From Clostridiales bacterium (GTDB taxonomy: Bacteria > Bacillota > Clostridia > Oscillospirales > Acutalibacteraceae), in the NCBI GenBank assembly GCA_019416455.1, contig DXXG01000024.1, forward strand, positions 1 to 19,591: DNA of 19,591 nt. The letters are read 5' to 3'. The translations under genes and the position numbers were made by a program. Position 1 is the stretch's first letter; each line of letters opens with the position of its first letter. The notes below the pieces were generated by a model. That model saw only the letters and a list, made by a program, of their open reading frames with translations. It made no database searches and had not been told where the DNA came from. Below are positions 7,401 to 14,528 of this stretch, in pieces.

Positions 7401-8431
7401 CGATTGCGGTCAGTATGAATAATACCACTGAAATGCCCTCAAAGGTTCTTGAAACGGTGGCAGGCAAGGATGTGACTCTGGAACTGGATCTGGACGAAGG
7501 CGTTACCTGGACCATTAACGGCCAGGATGTGCCGAAGGACACTGATTTGGCCAGCTTGGATTTGGGTGTAAACATGGGTACTAACGGTATTCCGCTGAAT
7601 GTGATCAATACCGTTGCCAAAGAAAAGAACACTGTTCAAATGACCCTGAATCACAACGGGCAATTTGGTTTCACTATGACTTTGACCACCTCGCTGGGCG
7701 AGAGTAACGCGGGATGTTGGGCAAACCTTTATCATTATAATGAGGTTACCCAAACCATGGACTTTGAGGCGAGTGTTCGAATTGGCAAGGACGGTAGTAC
7801 GATTCTTCCCTTGAGCCATGCTAGCCAATATGCCATTGTGATTGACAGTGAGATTCATGGGCTTCCTTTCACCGACGTTGAGGAGAAGGATTGGTTCACC
7901 GCTGCAGTGGAGTATGTCTATCAAAATGGCATCATGGCCGGCACTAGCGCAACTACCTTCAAGCCGAACAGCACTCTGAATCGGGCTATGGTGGTGCAGA
8001 TCCTCTACAATTTGGAGGGCCAGCCGCCCCTTCCTGAGGATAATCTAGGATATCCTTACTCAGATGTGAACGTTCAGGCTTGGTACGCTGATGCGGTGTA
8101 TTGGGCAAGGACCACCGGCGTAGCCGAAGGCTACGAAAACAACGTTTTCCATCCGGAGAAGGCAGTTACCCGCGAGGAACTGGCGCAGATGCTGTACAAC
8201 TATGCATCGTATAAGGGGATCATCCTGCCGCCTGTGGGTGATCTGAGCAAATTCCCAGATGGGAATAAGGTAAGCACCTGGGCACAGACAGCTATGAGCT
8301 GGGCAATCGGGTTGAAGGTGATCAACGGGTATGAGGATGGCACCCTCCGTCCCAGTGGAAGCACCACCCGAGCGGAAGCGGCCGCCATGATCATGGGCCT
8401 GGCCACAAAACTAGTCAGTATTCCAGTGTAA
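4430..8431 (+). CDS. large SLH-domain cell-surface (S-layer-type) protein
   Basis: The 1333-residue protein starts at ATG 4430, 7 nt after AAGGAGG. A signal peptide (MKKRFISLFLVAALCLTMLP, cut after AMALA near residue 25) marks export. Two short VVVVxPG-rich repeats follow at about 26-65. Next come two DUF6273-like modules (FFAGHEWYIIG near 80 and YFGGQTWYIVG near 320), separated by a Pro/Thr linker (about 226-258). After Ig-like regions there are cysteine pairs (CIECGEC, CTVCGE, CNVCGY, about 755-840). An InlB_B repeat follows (ITFDANGG...GYDFGGWYTA, about 850-917), then a second Pro/Thr/Ala linker (about 926-970). Three SLH domains at about 1146-1330 (FTDVEEKDW, YSDVNVQAW, FPDGNKVSTW starts) should anchor it non-covalently to cell-wall polymers. 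It is a stand-alone transcription unit with a structured leader and a terminator. Confidence 0.92.
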   Translation: MKKRFISLFLVAALCLTMLPAMALADVVVVDPGDDGGDTTVEVNPGGGGDVVVVIPGNDGNTTVVVDPTQNEEKPLGIGDAVFFAGHEWYIIGTDNAADGGVTAPEGCYTLFGKSNDFGTTAFRTEANGGDIYNSLAYCYKDSDLYHSLEEIANGLSDEEKANIVPRETLDDIMLKMTNDVVADQLLWPIGRTEAGSIDVSMLRFDTEYWGRTGCLGKGATDVFVTPEPSPDHPTPKPTPTPTPVPTPTPEPFSTPIPTCQSFNVFAYNPDGSERWEADAGVLGTRASTATNVFAIRPAMYVKTEAVAQDTVGSPLTGGEVYFGGQTWYIVGMGETGPVAGPANTLTLFAASNLPDPNGGSQLVKTSTSYSESPLRTAMDGVGDTLGLTDKEKSLISSRTLTTEDEITGNSVTASFWPLSKSEYEAIREKDESLLTEKNWDYWLRTTVKEDWGGYVYGGTKEGYARSYEAGDDGYNNAVRPAFYLDISDLFFAAGESSMPFDSYVPCQLKPPGANADWNFTLFDQSLILTMMGGSAQAGESLTFQYNGTQGENNCLAYVVEKVSAPGVPLYYGSTVSLSDSGSGTVTVPLGGSSGLKDDDYTLRFYTESWCEDSSLYFASETVDLTIHVENGVVTITDLGDVTAAAAIEKVLLIWPDMDNNMKAGEQLEQVDARIFPSGEGWYDETLTWTVTGATSKGTGISDTGLFTVGMDETSEAVVITVTSVQDPSKFDSVTVNVTPHSHIVALNTGGKDPTCTEQGRKGYYECIECGECFEDEACTKPIEDLDAWRIIPPLEHTWSDTYLAENADESKHYHVCTVCGEKDEGEAHSYDNAKDLTCNVCGYVRQLVEYTITFDANGGSVDVTESVTKDGKLTSLPTPTRSGYDFGGWYTAATGGTKVTSNTVFEEDTTVYAHWTEQSTGGETTVSTPTPVPTAPPAPTATPAPTKNPVPTATPMPSASPAPTTKPIIVESEGWSQVEDMVTESTGGTTIAVSMNNTTEMPSKVLETVAGKDVTLELDLDEGVTWTINGQDVPKDTDLASLDLGVNMGTNGIPLNVINTVAKEKNTVQMTLNHNGQFGFTMTLTTSLGESNAGCWANLYHYNEVTQTMDFEASVRIGKDGSTILPLSHASQYAIVIDSEIHGLPFTDVEEKDWFTAAVEYVYQNGIMAGTSATTFKPNSTLNRAMVVQILYNLEGQPPLPEDNLGYPYSDVNVQAWYADAVYWARTTGVAEGYENNVFHPEKAVTREELAQMLYNYASYKGIILPPVGDLSKFPDGNKVSTWAQTAMSWAIGLKVINGYEDGTLRPSGSTTRAEAAAMIMGLATKLVSIPV

Positions 8432-8446
8432 TATAAGCGAAAAAAA

Positions 8447-8470
8447 GGCCGGGAGAGATCCCGGCCTTTT
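8447..8470 (+). terminator. Rho-independent terminator of the S-layer-type gene
   Basis: GGCCGGGA (8447-8454), loop GAGA and TCCCGGCC (8459-8466) are followed by TTTT. It lies 15 nt after the stop codon, with A-rich sequence before it. The 3' arm and tail are also the point at which homology to 17001 begins. Confidence 0.88.
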
Positions 8471-8885
8471 GCTTACCCAAAAGCAGGAGAGAGTCACCTC
8501 AAAATTTGCGGGACAGTAAGCAAAGAATAGGGCTTCACAAAAAGGAATTTGGAGAATTCTTGCAAGAATGTACCTGTGAACAAGCTGTAAAATCCGATTT
8601 CTTTATGGACATGCGCAGAAACATAGGTGTAAAATCTTGAAAAATCACTGGAGGGAGGTAACGCTACGGAAATCAAAAACACTTACACGAAGCGAAACCC
8701 ATTGGGCCATTATTTTCTTCTGCCCAAAGAGAGGACTCCCACCTCAAAATTTGCGCCGCATAAAAGAAGAAAAGAACCGTGAAAAAACTCCTCGTTCAAA
8801 GTAGGCGTCAATCTCCAAAAAGCGTGGCGATTTTCTCCACACGATTCAGAATATCCGGCAGGATAATAGGGTAGTGTTGGTGGTT
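8458..8885 (+). mobile_element. internally deleted remnant of the integrative element found at 17001-18612
   Basis: Positions 8458 to ~8732 match 17001 to ~17271 (left flank and first codons of the HTH gene). Positions ~8713-8885 match ~18423-18612 (segment just before the integrase). The two halves meet at TTTTCTTCTGCCCAAAGAG, a sequence that occurs as near-identical direct repeats at both ends of the missing interior in the longer copy (about 17253-17271 and 18423-18441). The remnant retains the HTH start region, fused after about 22 codons to out-of-place sequence and a stop. It also holds two CACCTCAAAATTTGCG repeats (8495 and 8740) and a decayed version of the terminator seen at 18497. 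No integrase remains; after 8885 the sequences diverge. Confidence 0.78.
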
Positions 8886-8933
8886 AAGGAATGGTCTGTC
8901 ACAAGTGATGCATGATGTTTTAAATGGAATCTC

Positions 8934-9395
8934 TTATTCATTCAGGGCATTTTTCAATCTATTGTATAGCAGAATCCTTTCATGGGACCCAAGTATGTTT
9001 TCTTTTTGGGAGTTGTAATAATGGCCAAATTCCTGATCAACATAGTGAACTCTGTTCAAAATAAAAGGAGATTTGAAGCGTGGACGAACATGGAGATGAA
9101 GATGTGGATTAGGCTCTTCTGATTTGTAAAAATCGTTTAGCAGGCAGCTCCAATTACACATTTCTGCCCTCAGAACAACTTTGAAACAGGTTTCCAGCTT
9201 TTCAATGATTGGTTTTAAGCTAATCTACTCACTTTCCGTCAGTTCTGATAGGCATCCACAATGCCGATTTAAGAGCAAGATACAACGTCCAATATAATCC
9301 TGTTTATCGGCTAGGTAGACGGACCAATGTTCTGTCTTAATAAGCAGCCACTTTTTTTCATCGTCGGATAGATTACACCAATTACATTTGTTCAT
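8934..9395 (-). pseudogene. HIT-family (histidine triad) hydrolase-like gene with an internal amber codon
   Basis: On the minus strand a frame starts at ATG 9395, after an AGGAGGG and an AAAGG. It reads MNKCNWCNLSDDEKKWLL... for 56 codons, meets TAG at 9227-9225, and continues in the same frame for another 96 codons to TAA at 8934. The second part contains NPHLHLHVRPR (His98, His100, His102), the HxHxHx signature of HIT-type nucleotide hydrolases and transferases. The two halves are in one frame with no indel. TAG differs by one base from TGG, and Trp at this place would be natural (ESE-W-ISLKP). A single G-to-A change therefore broke an otherwise intact ~153-residue gene. A start at ATG 9161 could still give the C-terminal half. 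Confidence 0.78.
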
Positions 9396-9643
9396 CCTTT
9401 ATCCCTCCTATTGTTAGCGCATGAAAATGTGACAAATATTTCTTTTGGGATGTTTAATAGTAGTTTCTCTCTATATATAGTAGGGTGACGTAATATAATA
9501 GAGAAACTTTTTAATTGCAGTTTCGTGCTGGAGATGTTTTTGCAAGATTTTTTATGTAATTTGAAAACAAACAAGGACACACCTCTCGGCTAGCGGGTAT
9601 CACCAATGATTTCAACCTGTGAACGCTATGAGTCAGAGTACAC
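9396..9643. other. AT-rich intergenic segment
   Basis: No gene is seen between the HIT-like pseudogene and the repeat. The segment is clearly more AT-rich than its surroundings. It contains an imperfect AT-rich inverted repeat, GTTTCTCT at 9463-9470 and AGAGAAAC at 9500-9507, with TATATATA and TATAAT-like strings between. These could be promoter elements for the leftward HIT-like gene, but no clear -35/-10 pair was found. Confidence 0.4.
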
Positions 9644-9955
9644 AAAAACCAGCGCGGAAATTTTGTGGGTCAAAAGAGGAAAAGACAGCGAAACGCACCC
9701 GATTTCAGGCGAAAACAGCCGAAGTCGGGTGCGTTCCAGGTGCTGGAGGGAATGAGAGCAGGTGCGGGCAGATGCAAACGGATGCAAACGGATGCAAAAA
9801 CTCGATGCCTGAACCAGCGTGAACACATCAACCATACAACACATGGAAAAAGAAAACCGGCAGAAACGCAGTGTTTCCGCCGGTTTTGTGGCAGGGGCAG
9901 AAGGACTCGGTCTGCGCTGCCGCTTCGGTCGGCTCGTAGCGTGCGTGCCACTGGC
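9644..9955. repeat. dispersed ~300-bp structured repeat, copy 2
   Basis: This is the second copy of the repeat at 3406-3712, in the same orientation. The first stem differs in sequence but keeps pairing: CGCACCCGATTTC...GGC-gaaaaca-GCC...GAAGTCGGGTGCG here, against a GCC-gaaaa-GGC inner stem in copy 1. This copy has a short tandem expansion (CGGATGCAAA-type units at about 9770-9798). It has lost the CGCTGG/CCAGCG pairing and ends with a hairpin, GCGTGCC-act-GGCACGC (9943-9959). Short frames through it on both strands have no ribosome binding sites and no recognisable protein. Confidence 0.8.
9853..9887. terminator. hairpin terminator inside repeat copy 2
   Basis: AAAACCGGC (9853-9861) pairs with GCCGGTTTT (9879-9887). 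The 35 nt are identical to the hairpin in copy 1 even though the surrounding sequence has diverged. A TTTT end is present on both strands, and the minus strand has the longer T-rich tail. Confidence 0.5.
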
Positions 9956-9959
9956 ACGC

Positions 9960-10120
9960 ATTCGCCCCTCGGTACGCGGTTTTGGAGTGGATGTGGGGAA
10001 ACACACCAGAGAGCGGGGAAAGGACAGTGTTGCCCGGTTCTCCTAGTTGAGCCGCCAAAGTGGGGTGCTAGTTCGGTGCTGCGAAATAGTTTGGGGTGGT
10101 TTTTGACATTTGTGTAAAAG
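9960..10120. other. noncoding spacer before the reductase gene
   Basis: No convincing gene is seen. Part of it (about 9990-10075: GTGGGGAAACACACCAGAGAG, later GTTGAGCCGCC and GTGGGGTGCT) faintly resembles the direct-repeat unit at 17608 (GTAGGGAAACGACACCAGCGA, GTTGAGCCGGC, GTGGGGCAGCT). This is possibly a diverged third copy. Confidence 0.35.
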
Positions 10121-10197
10121 TGTATCACGTGATACAAGAATTTTTTACCAAATGATATTGGATAGTAACGATAAAGCATGAGTTGATATGATAGAAT
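10121..10197 (+). promoter_or_regulatory. perfect 16-bp palindrome and -10-like box upstream of the reductase gene
   Basis: TGTATCACGTGATACA (10121-10136) is a perfect palindrome about 95 nt before the start codon. A TATGAT (10187-10192) overlaps a TAGAAT (10192-10197); neither has a good -35 at 16-18 nt. This is what an activator-dependent promoter looks like. The dyad size fits a Crp/Fnr-family dimer, and a gene for such a regulator lies just downstream of the reductase. The link is inference. Confidence 0.5.
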
Positions 10198-10230
10198 AGC
10201 GTAGAAAATAAACTAAAAGGAGGTTTTTTT

Positions 10231-12168
10231 GTGAATCCTTACTATCCAACTCTATTCAGCCCTTGTAAGATTGGCAATGTGACAATTAAGAATCGGGTCT
10301 GCAAAGCCCCCCAAACCACGGGCCTCAGCCATATGGATGGCTCAGTCTCTTCTCGCTTAGTGCGTACCTATGAGGACCTTGCCAGGGGAGAGGTAGGCAT
10401 GGTAATTGTGGAGTACGCTTTTGTGGACCGGGATTGCAGCAAATCTGCCTCCAACCAGCTGGGCATCTGCGATGATGAATACATTGTGGGTCTGGGATGG
10501 CTCGCCGACACCTTGAAGAATCTGGATTGTGTGCCTTGCATCCAGATTGAGCATTGTGGCCGTCAGCGATTTTTGGGTCCGCCCATGAAATCTGCATCCC
10601 CTAATCCGTGGCCTTTGATGTACCAGCGGTATGGTCGGGCGGCTATTCCCCAGGAGCTGACTTTGAACGAGATCGACCAGTTGGTGGAGGACTTTGGCCA
10701 GGCGGCCCGCAGGGCGAAAACAGCTGGGTTCCAGGTGGTTGAGATCCACGGGGCTCACGGCTATCTCATCACCAACTTTCTCTCGCCATTTACCAACCAG
10801 CGCACCGACTGGTACGGCGGTAGCCGGGAAAACCGGTTCCGCTTTTTGGAGCAGGTGTTTACCAGGTGCAAGCAGTATGTGGGGGAGGACTTTCCAATCA
10901 TTGTGCGTCTCAGCGGGACGGATTACGAGCCTGAGGGAATGACCATTGAGGACACTATCTACTACGCCCAGCGCTTGGAAAAATTAGGATGTGCCGCCAT
11001 TGACGTTAGCGGTGGTGATCACCACCAGATGATCCACCAGGTGACGCCTATGCAATTGAACCGGGGCCACAACGTCTGGGCGGCTGAAGCCATCAAAAAG
11101 GCGGTAAACATCCCAGTGTTCGCAACCGGTTCCATTACCCAGCCGGATTATGCAGAGGAAATCTTGGCCAGCGGCAAGGCGGATTTTGTCAGCATGGGTC
11201 GTCCCTTGCTGGCGGATCCCTACTGGGCTAAAAAGGCCATGGAGGGCCACGCTGAGGACATCTCTCCCTGTATCCGATGCAACGAGGGATGTCTGGACCG
11301 AGGCAACCATTTGGGAAAGTCTATCAACTGTACTATGAATCCCCTGTTGGGATTTGAGGATGCTTTAGCTATCCGCCCAGCAGAGGTGAAAAAGAAGGTA
11401 GCCGTGGTAGGTGGCGGTCCTGCTGGCTTGAAAGCTGCCGATACCGCTGCGCTCCGAGGTCACGACGTAACTCTTTTTGAAAAACGGTCTTTAGGCGGCT
11501 ACCTATTCGAGGCCTCCTATCCAGGCTTCAAGGCCGACATCCGGGACGCCCACAAGTATTTGGTGACACAAGTGAACAAGCACGGTGTTCATATTGTGGA
11601 GAAGGAAGCCGGGTTGAATGACCTTGCAGAATTCGATGCGGTTATCGTAGCTACCGGGGCTTCTCCTGCTGGGCTGCGTTTGCCCGGCGCGGACCGGGAA
11701 AATGTCACCCTGGCCGTGGAAGCATTGAAGGATGGCGGACCTCGTCCCATTGGGGAAGTGGTAGTCATCGGCGGCGGGCTCATCGGCGTGGAAACTGCGA
11801 TACTGTTCAGTCAGCAGGAAAATACCCATGTGACCATTTTGGAGATGCTTCCCCAGATCATGAATGGCTGCAGCGACAGTGACCACACCGTTTACAGTCA
11901 GTGGATCGAGGAGCGGGGAATGACCGTTTATACCAATGCTCGGGTCACCGCCATAGGAGATGAGGGTGTCATCACGGAGATTAGGGGTAGGCGCCAGGTG
12001 ATTCCGGCAGACCACGTGTTTGTGGCTACCGGCATGAAACCCAACCGCTCTCTTTATGACCAATTGCTGGAAAAAGGCGTTCAGACGTTTAACGTGGGTG
12101 ATAGCGCTGTCACTGGCAAAATCTACGATGCCATCCACAGTGGGTATAAGGCAGGCCTGAAAGTGTAA
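10231..12168 (+). CDS. old-yellow-enzyme-type FMN/FAD/[4Fe-4S] NADH-dependent enoate/dienoyl reductase family protein
   Basis: The 645-residue protein starts at GTG 10231, 7 nt after AAAGGAGG. Residues 1 to about 370 form an OYE-type TIM barrel: LFSPCKIGNVTIKNRVCKAP at the start, EIHGAHGYL (His173, His176), then the DWYGGSRENR segment. A four-cysteine iron-sulfur motif (Cys347, Cys350, Cys354, Cys367) follows. The C-terminal half has two nucleotide-binding folds, VVGGGPAG (394-399) for FAD and VIGGGLIG (514-519) for NAD(P)H. This architecture is that of 2,4-dienoyl-CoA reductase, BaiCD/BaiH and related gut enone reductases, which pass hydride from NADH to a conjugated C=C bond in the cytoplasm. 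Length is usual and no key motif is missing. The substrate cannot be read from sequence. It is a single-gene unit with its own terminator, beside a convergent Crp/Fnr-family regulator. Confidence 0.92.
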   Translation: MNPYYPTLFSPCKIGNVTIKNRVCKAPQTTGLSHMDGSVSSRLVRTYEDLARGEVGMVIVEYAFVDRDCSKSASNQLGICDDEYIVGLGWLADTLKNLDCVPCIQIEHCGRQRFLGPPMKSASPNPWPLMYQRYGRAAIPQELTLNEIDQLVEDFGQAARRAKTAGFQVVEIHGAHGYLITNFLSPFTNQRTDWYGGSRENRFRFLEQVFTRCKQYVGEDFPIIVRLSGTDYEPEGMTIEDTIYYAQRLEKLGCAAIDVSGGDHHQMIHQVTPMQLNRGHNVWAAEAIKKAVNIPVFATGSITQPDYAEEILASGKADFVSMGRPLLADPYWAKKAMEGHAEDISPCIRCNEGCLDRGNHLGKSINCTMNPLLGFEDALAIRPAEVKKKVAVVGGGPAGLKAADTAALRGHDVTLFEKRSLGGYLFEASYPGFKADIRDAHKYLVTQVNKHGVHIVEKEAGLNDLAEFDAVIVATGASPAGLRLPGADRENVTLAVEALKDGGPRPIGEVVVIGGGLIGVETAILFSQQENTHVTILEMLPQIMNGCSDSDHTVYSQWIEERGMTVYTNARVTAIGDEGVITEIRGRRQVIPADHVFVATGMKPNRSLYDQLLEKGVQTFNVGDSAVTGKIYDAIHSGYKAGLKV

Positions 12169-12189
12169 GCGATGATGTGAGCATAAAAG

Positions 12190-12220
12190 AGAGGGGACCC
12201 GGATGGGTTCCCTCTTTTTT
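12190..12220. terminator. bidirectional terminator between reductase and regulator genes
   Basis: AGAGGGGACCC (12190-12200), loop GGAT and GGGTTCCCTCT (12205-12215) are followed by a run of T to 12220. One G-T pair is present. A-rich sequence on the left also allows use from the minus strand by the convergent regulator gene, which stops at 12222. Confidence 0.8.
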
Positions 12221-12221
12221 G

Positions 12222-12905
12222 TTATGATTTCTCTGTCTCTTGGAGGACCAGCTCTTCCAGCCGTGCCCGGTTCATCAGGCGGAAGCCCACCCCTTCTGTG
12301 GAGATGACTCCTTTTTCTTTTAGAAGTTTGCAGGCCCGTGCCACACTGGAACGGGAACAGTTAGCGGCGTAGGCCAGTTCCTGCTGGCTTAAGCGTACCA
12401 AATTGTTCTCCTTGCCATCCCAATTGGTAAGCAGGAAATAGGACAGCCGGAGGAAAGAACTGTGGATGCTCTGGGTGGCAGCGTCAAAGCACAGTTGGCG
12501 CATCACCTTGCTGTAGTACTGGGTCAGGGTTACGGCAAAGTCTGGTTTCTTCCGGATAAGTTCCTCTACAAGGCTGTTTTGAAAGGGAATAAGCCAGCAG
12601 TCGGTGACGCAGGCGATGGTCATCTGGGAGAGCTGGTCCGGCAGCAAGCAGTCCAGCCCGGCGATGCTATCCGCCCCCAGCAGGGCTACGGTGCGCTCGT
12701 TTCCCAGTATGTTGGTGGCATAGACACGTAAAGTGCCTTTGCACAGGTAGTACATCCAGTTTTTGCTTTTCCCGCTGACGCAGACACGCATATCCTTTTC
12801 CATCTTCATAGCCGGGGGACAGTGGGATTGGAACAACTGACGATAGGGGAGAAAATCCCCCTCAAAAAAATACCGGATGGTATTTGAATAACATTCGTTT
12901 CCCAT
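12222..12905 (-). CDS. Crp/Fnr-family transcriptional regulator
   Basis: The 227-residue protein starts at ATG 12905, with AAGGAG about 10 nt upstream. Residues ~20-130 form a cyclic-nucleotide-type beta barrel (MYYLCKGTLRVYATNILGNE, then ALLGADSIAGLDCLL). A dimer helix follows (~130-165). The C-terminal winged HTH is clear: LSQQELAYAANCSRSSVARA at about 178-197, then KLLKEKGVIST. The Arg-Thr/Ser pair that binds cAMP in CRP is not seen, and the N-terminal cysteines do not form the usual FNR cluster pattern, so the effector is unknown. The gene converges on the reductase gene. I infer it may act on the palindrome at 10121 or on its other neighbours. No good promoter was seen in the short gap to the right. 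Confidence 0.88.
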   Translation of the reverse strand: MGNECYSNTIRYFFEGDFLPYRQLFQSHCPPAMKMEKDMRVCVSGKSKNWMYYLCKGTLRVYATNILGNERTVALLGADSIAGLDCLLPDQLSQMTIACVTDCWLIPFQNSLVEELIRKKPDFAVTLTQYYSKVMRQLCFDAATQSIHSSFLRLSYFLLTNWDGKENNLVRLSQQELAYAANCSRSSVARACKLLKEKGVISTEGVGFRLMNRARLEELVLQETEKS

Positions 12906-12973
12906 GACATATTCGCTCCTTGTAGCAGAAGTGTGGTCTATTATTGCCTAAAACCGCAGCAGTTGAGAAACCC

Positions 12974-13011
12974 TCAAAAAAAGGTAGGCGGCGCGAAAAG
13001 CGCCGCCTACC
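12974..13011 (-). terminator. Rho-independent terminator of the transporter-hydrolase operon
   Basis: A perfect 12-bp stem, GGTAGGCGGCGC (12983-12994) and GCGCCGCCTACC (13000-13011), has a 5-nt loop. On the minus strand it is followed by TTTTTTT (12974-12980). It lies 10 nt after the hydrolase stop codon. Confidence 0.92.
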
Positions 13012-13021
13012 TGAAACAAAA

Positions 13022-14527
13022 TTACTTTTGTGTTTCTCCGGCAAATGTTCTGTCCCGGAAGCACACGTTCCGGTCGCTGGTGGCGCCGAAGAGCTGGAAC
13101 ATTCCTTTCACTCCGTCGGTGATCCACAGATAGAGCTTCTCTCCGGCAAACTGGAATTTCCAGGTCTGGCAATGGCCTGTTTCCCGCCAGCAAACCGTGA
13201 GCAGCAGGGTGTCTTGATCCACCCAGGCGTGGTGGGCGGAGTAAGCCCAGGCTCGGGAGCGCTGTTCCGGCCCCCGCAGGGGGCTGTTGCTGGGAATCTC
13301 AACGGCAAACTTGGTTTCCCCGTGCAGATCGGTCACGCAGGAGCTCTCCAGGGACTGGATGCCGTCCACGGTAATGGCCAGTCGGCTGTTTGCCAGTTTT
13401 AGCCGGAGCTGATGTTGCTCCTGGCTGTCCACCGCCTTAATAATGTATGTCTTGTCCTGCAGCAGTATCTGCAGGTAGGAGGAGCTTGGCTGGTACATAG
13501 CGGGGGTTTCCCATTGACACAGCACCTTTTGCAGGTGCTCGTAAGCCCAGGCGTCCCGGCCCTTTTGGGGGTCTGTCAGGTTTGAAAGCAGGTGCTGCTC
13601 CACCAGGGGGAAAACCCGGGTGCCGTCGATCTCCTCGGCGGTGGTGACCACCACCATGTCCTGTTGAGGAAACACCATGACAAACTGGCCAAAAGCGCCG
13701 TCCGCCCGATAGCTGCCAGGGCTGTTCTCCCAGATCTGATAGCCGTACCGCTGTCCCCAGCCGGCACAGCCCTGGCTCAGGGTGGAAACATGGGGTGTGG
13801 AGGCCTCTTCAATCCACTCCTCGGAAAGGAGCCTCTGGCCGTTCCACAGACCCTTGTTCAGGTAGAGCATGCCCACCTTGCAAAGGTCCCTGGGGGCGAT
13901 GAGCAGACCCCAAGCGCCGGTGTTCACCTTGCCGTTTGTGTCCCAGCTCACGTCGGTGATCCCCAGGGGCCCAAAGAGCTTTTCCTGAAGCCACTGAAAC
14001 AGGCTCTTGCCCGTTACCCGGCTGATGACCTCCGAAAGCATGTAGGTGCCGCCGGAATTGTACACAAAGTGCTCCCCGGGCTCGTATGCCATTTTCCGGG
14101 TAAAGAAGATTTCCGGCCAGGGGGTGGTTTCGCTGTTGCACATGTCCCCCACAGTATCCCGTTCATGGCCGGTGCTCATAGTCAGCACGTCCCGCAGGGT
14201 GATCTCCCTTGCCCGGGGGTCCATGTCCAGGCCCTCGCACTCGGGAAAGTACTTCAGCAGTTTGTCAGCCACGTTCACCAGGCCTTCGTCTACGGCGAAT
14301 CCAATGGCCGTGGAAGTGAAGGTCTTGCTCACCGAGTACACCAGCCGCTTGTCACTGGCACGGAAGGGATAGCGGGCAGTTTCCACCACAGCTTTCCCGT
14401 GACGGATGATGTGGAGCGTCCGCAGCTTGTAGTGGATCTTATCGCAATCCTGAAGGAAGTTGGCGATGGCGATGGAGGAGATGCCAGCGTCCTCTGGAAG
14501 GTAGAAACGGTCAAATAAGTCTGCCAT
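13022..14527 (-). CDS. class C beta-lactamase-like serine hydrolase
   Basis: The 501-residue protein starts at ATG 14527, one base after the transporter's stop codon, with AGGAAGG about 11 nt upstream inside that gene, so the two are translationally coupled. The SxxK motif is Ser65-Val-Ser-Lys68 (VYSVSKTFTSTA). The Tyr motif is VYNSGGTYMLSEV, and the third motif region reads YRADGAFGQFVMVFPQQDM, as in many 'serine hydrolase' members of Pfam beta-lactamase rather than true AmpC enzymes. About 150 C-terminal residues form a separate beta-rich domain. No signal peptide is seen, so it should act in the cytoplasm as an esterase, amidase or peptidase. Sharing an operon with an importer suggests hydrolysis of the imported compound (inference). 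No role in drug resistance is indicated. Confidence 0.9.
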   Translation of the reverse strand: MADLFDRFYLPEDAGISSIAIANFLQDCDKIHYKLRTLHIIRHGKAVVETARYPFRASDKRLVYSVSKTFTSTAIGFAVDEGLVNVADKLLKYFPECEGLDMDPRAREITLRDVLTMSTGHERDTVGDMCNSETTPWPEIFFTRKMAYEPGEHFVYNSGGTYMLSEVISRVTGKSLFQWLQEKLFGPLGITDVSWDTNGKVNTGAWGLLIAPRDLCKVGMLYLNKGLWNGQRLLSEEWIEEASTPHVSTLSQGCAGWGQRYGYQIWENSPGSYRADGAFGQFVMVFPQQDMVVVTTAEEIDGTRVFPLVEQHLLSNLTDPQKGRDAWAYEHLQKVLCQWETPAMYQPSSSYLQILLQDKTYIIKAVDSQEQHQLRLKLANSRLAITVDGIQSLESSCVTDLHGETKFAVEIPSNSPLRGPEQRSRAWAYSAHHAWVDQDTLLLTVCWRETGHCQTWKFQFAGEKLYLWITDGVKGMFQLFGATSDRNVCFRDRTFAGETQK

Positions 14528-14528
14528 A

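Noticed and set aside
10103..10108. TTGACA before the reductase gene as a -35 box.
   Set aside because: The matching -10 position 17 nt downstream is CACGTG, inside the palindrome; no usable -10 follows at accepted spacing.
9665..10179. Overlapping frames of 126-169 codons on both strands in repeat copy 2.
   Set aside because: They are not preserved in copy 1 because of indels, and no start site or domain is seen.
13592..14518. A 308-codon plus-strand frame opposite the serine hydrolase.
   Set aside because: It is antisense to a gene with clear catalytic motifs; the product is Gly/His/Val-rich with no recognisable fold.
13022..14527. Antibiotic-resistance beta-lactamase.
   Set aside because: The sequence has SxxK but the other motifs follow general serine hydrolases, there is no signal peptide, and it is coupled to a GPH transporter.
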